NCBI RefSeq assembly: GCF_022347565.1
Contig: NZ_JAKRGH010000033.1
Location: forward strand, 1-64,000
Direction of reading: 5' to 3'
DNA: 64,000 bases
DNA from: Vibrio sp. Of7-15
GTDB lineage: Bacteria > Pseudomonadota > Gammaproteobacteria > Enterobacterales > Vibrionaceae
The notes under the pieces are model-generated. The model did not search any database. It worked only from the letters and a program-made list of their open reading frames with translations, and was not told the origin of the DNA. The translations under genes and the position numbers were made by a program. Positions 63,066 through 64,000 of this stretch are shown piece after piece (position 1 is the stretch's first letter; the number at the start of each line of letters is the position of its first letter).

Positions 63066-64000
63066 TTAGGAAAATCGAGTTAAACGATATGGCGACAAAT
63101 CCAACTGTGTTTTCTCACCCTTTACCATCTGAGCCATCAAATCCGCCGTGATTGCAGCCTGTGTTAAACCAAGGTGCTGGTGGCCAAAAGCGAACAGAAT
63201 ATTTCCCTCGTCATTTTGATCGATCACGGGTAAAGAATCAGGTAAAGAAGGTCGATTACCCATCCATTTTTCGCCGATACTGTCATCCGAAACAGGTTGT
63301 TTGAGTAAGCCATTTGCTAAGTGTTTTAACATGCTTGCTCGGCGCATATTGGCAGGGGAACCTAACGCGGCATACTCTACGGTTCCTGCTAATCGTAACC
63401 CGTATTTCATGGGTGTCATAATGAACTTTCTATCCGCAGAGCTAACGGGGATCGGCAGAATATCTTGTGGCGATTTCACCATCAAATGGTAGCCACGCTC
63501 CGCTTGTAACGGCACTTTGATATTGGTTATCTGCTTAATTAGTGCCACCGATTGAGCGCCTGTTGCCATCACCACTTTATCAAAATGATGAGTAGCCTGA
63601 GCGGTATGCACCACGCACCCTTCTGCATTTGGTTCGACTCGATTCACCTTTTCTTCACACCACTCCCCCCCTAAACAGAGAAAAGAAGATTTAAGCTCAA
63701 GACACATTTCATAAGGCTCTGCGGTGTGTGATGTGTCTGGAAAAAAGACCCCATGCTTCACCGAACTCGATAAACTAGGGATCTGTTGAGATAGCTTTTC
63801 TTGGCTCCACACTTCCCATTTTACTCCGCCACGCGTCAATGCTTGCAGTGTAGTTTGGTATTGTTCAAACAGCTTAAGATCTTCAAACACAAGCAATGAA
63901 CCTTGAGAGCTGATGAGCTGCGTTAACCCCACTTCTTTCAGCAATTTTTTCCAGCTTGACATGGCCTGATGATTGAGTGCCGTTAGCGCTTTTGTGGCGT
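63066..64000 (-). CDS. FAD-dependent D-amino-acid (hydroxyproline) dehydrogenase, partial
   Basis: Flavoprotein of the DadA/D-hydroxyproline dehydrogenase type. At least 310 residues are visible, and the reading frame stays open to the right window edge, so the N-terminus with the GxGxxG FAD motif is missing. Recognisable parts are FDKVVMATGAQSVALIKQ, GYHLMV, LRLAGTVEYA, GNRPSLPDSLPVIDQ and the C-terminal LFAFGHQHLGLTQAAITADLMAQMV. With the DHDPS-family deaminase and OCD-family gene it suggests a hydroxyproline operon in which this enzyme oxidises cis-4-hydroxy-D-proline. The missing epimerase and semialdehyde dehydrogenase would be expected further upstream, outside the window. Confidence 0.8.
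   Translation of the reverse strand, partial: ATKALTALNHQAMSSWKKLLKEVGLTQLISSQGSLLVFEDLKLFEQYQTTLQALTRGGVKWEVWSQEKLSQQIPSLSSSVKHGVFFPDTSHTAEPYEMCLELKSSFLCLGGEWCEEKVNRVEPNAEGCVVHTAQATHHFDKVVMATGAQSVALIKQITNIKVPLQAERGYHLMVKSPQDILPIPVSSADRKFIMTPMKYGLRLAGTVEYAALGSPANMRRASMLKHLANGLLKQPVSDDSIGEKWMGNRPSLPDSLPVIDQNDEGNILFAFGHQHLGLTQAAITADLMAQMVKGEKTQLDLSPYRLTRFS

Noticed and set aside
1..64000. CRISPR arrays, rRNA, tRNA
   Set aside because: No regularly spaced direct repeats and no tRNA-like TTCGA-containing cloverleaf were seen.

Overview
The window looks like part of a marine Vibrionaceae chromosome (Vibrio or a close relative). The pointers are a Vibrio/Shewanella-type integron integrase, a VvsA/VvsB-like secreted subtilase pair, a Vibrio-type M9 collagenase, a MesD/MesX methionine synthase pair and an NsrR-type control region in front of an alternative oxidase. 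Base composition is AT-rich (about 40% G+C by eye). No rRNA, tRNA or CRISPR array was seen. All family assignments come from reading motifs; no database search was run.

Layout. 0-1.4 kb: an integron integrase gene reading rightwards, so its attI site and any cassette array should lie to the left, mostly outside the window. 1.4-7.7 kb: a metallochelatase cluster with CobN, a COG0523/CobW GTPase overlapping it by one base, and a divergent two-lobed CbiX-type chelatase with a His-rich tail. 7.9-12.2 kb: an MFS transporter that seems to have lost its start codon, a TauE/SafE permease, a periplasmic chorismate mutase, an in-frame chimera of an IS1 InsA fragment with DUF3565, and an acyltransferase-3 protein.

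12.6-31.7 kb is an accessory region of small, mostly rightward genes separated by long AT-rich spacers: lipoproteins, DUF1963, a deaminase-like protein, DUF1826 with a candidate Zur site, an LRR protein, GNAT, SDR, a lone receiver domain, SanA-like, LURP-one-like and DUF2628. Several stop codons run directly into TAAC, and some spacers carry attC-like inverted repeats, so part of the region may be cassette-derived. It is interrupted by the leftward mesD/mesX pair and a divergent TauE/SafE permease.

31.8-40.7 kb reads leftwards: MepA-like endopeptidase, YidD-like protein, APH-family kinase, a lipoprotein, the serine protease with its chaperone-like partner, a leukocidin-like secreted protein with a small secreted partner, and a LysR regulator. 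41.0-42.1 kb: an alternative oxidase and a DUF1971 gene behind two tandem NsrR-like boxes. 42.7-46.0 kb: an ntdABC-like operon ending in a SemiSWEET transporter and a strong terminator, predicted to make kanosamine (3-amino-3-deoxy-glucose) from glucose-6-phosphate. A family 2 glycosyltransferase follows as a separate unit.

47.7-56.3 kb: chemoreceptor, YjiH-type membrane protein, a MORN-repeat secreted protein, a PP2C phosphatase and a large collagenase. 57.3-60.7 kb: an unrecognised secreted-protein locus whose first two reading frames are one frame interrupted by a single amber codon, followed by a third exported protein. 60.8-64.0 kb: a leftward set fitting hydroxyproline breakdown (DHDPS-family deaminase, pyrroline-2-carboxylate reductase-like protein, FAD amino-acid dehydrogenase cut by the window edge).

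The best leads are the kanosamine operon, the amber-split exported locus, the InsA-DUF3565 chimera, the leukocidin-like pair and the NsrR-controlled oxidase.
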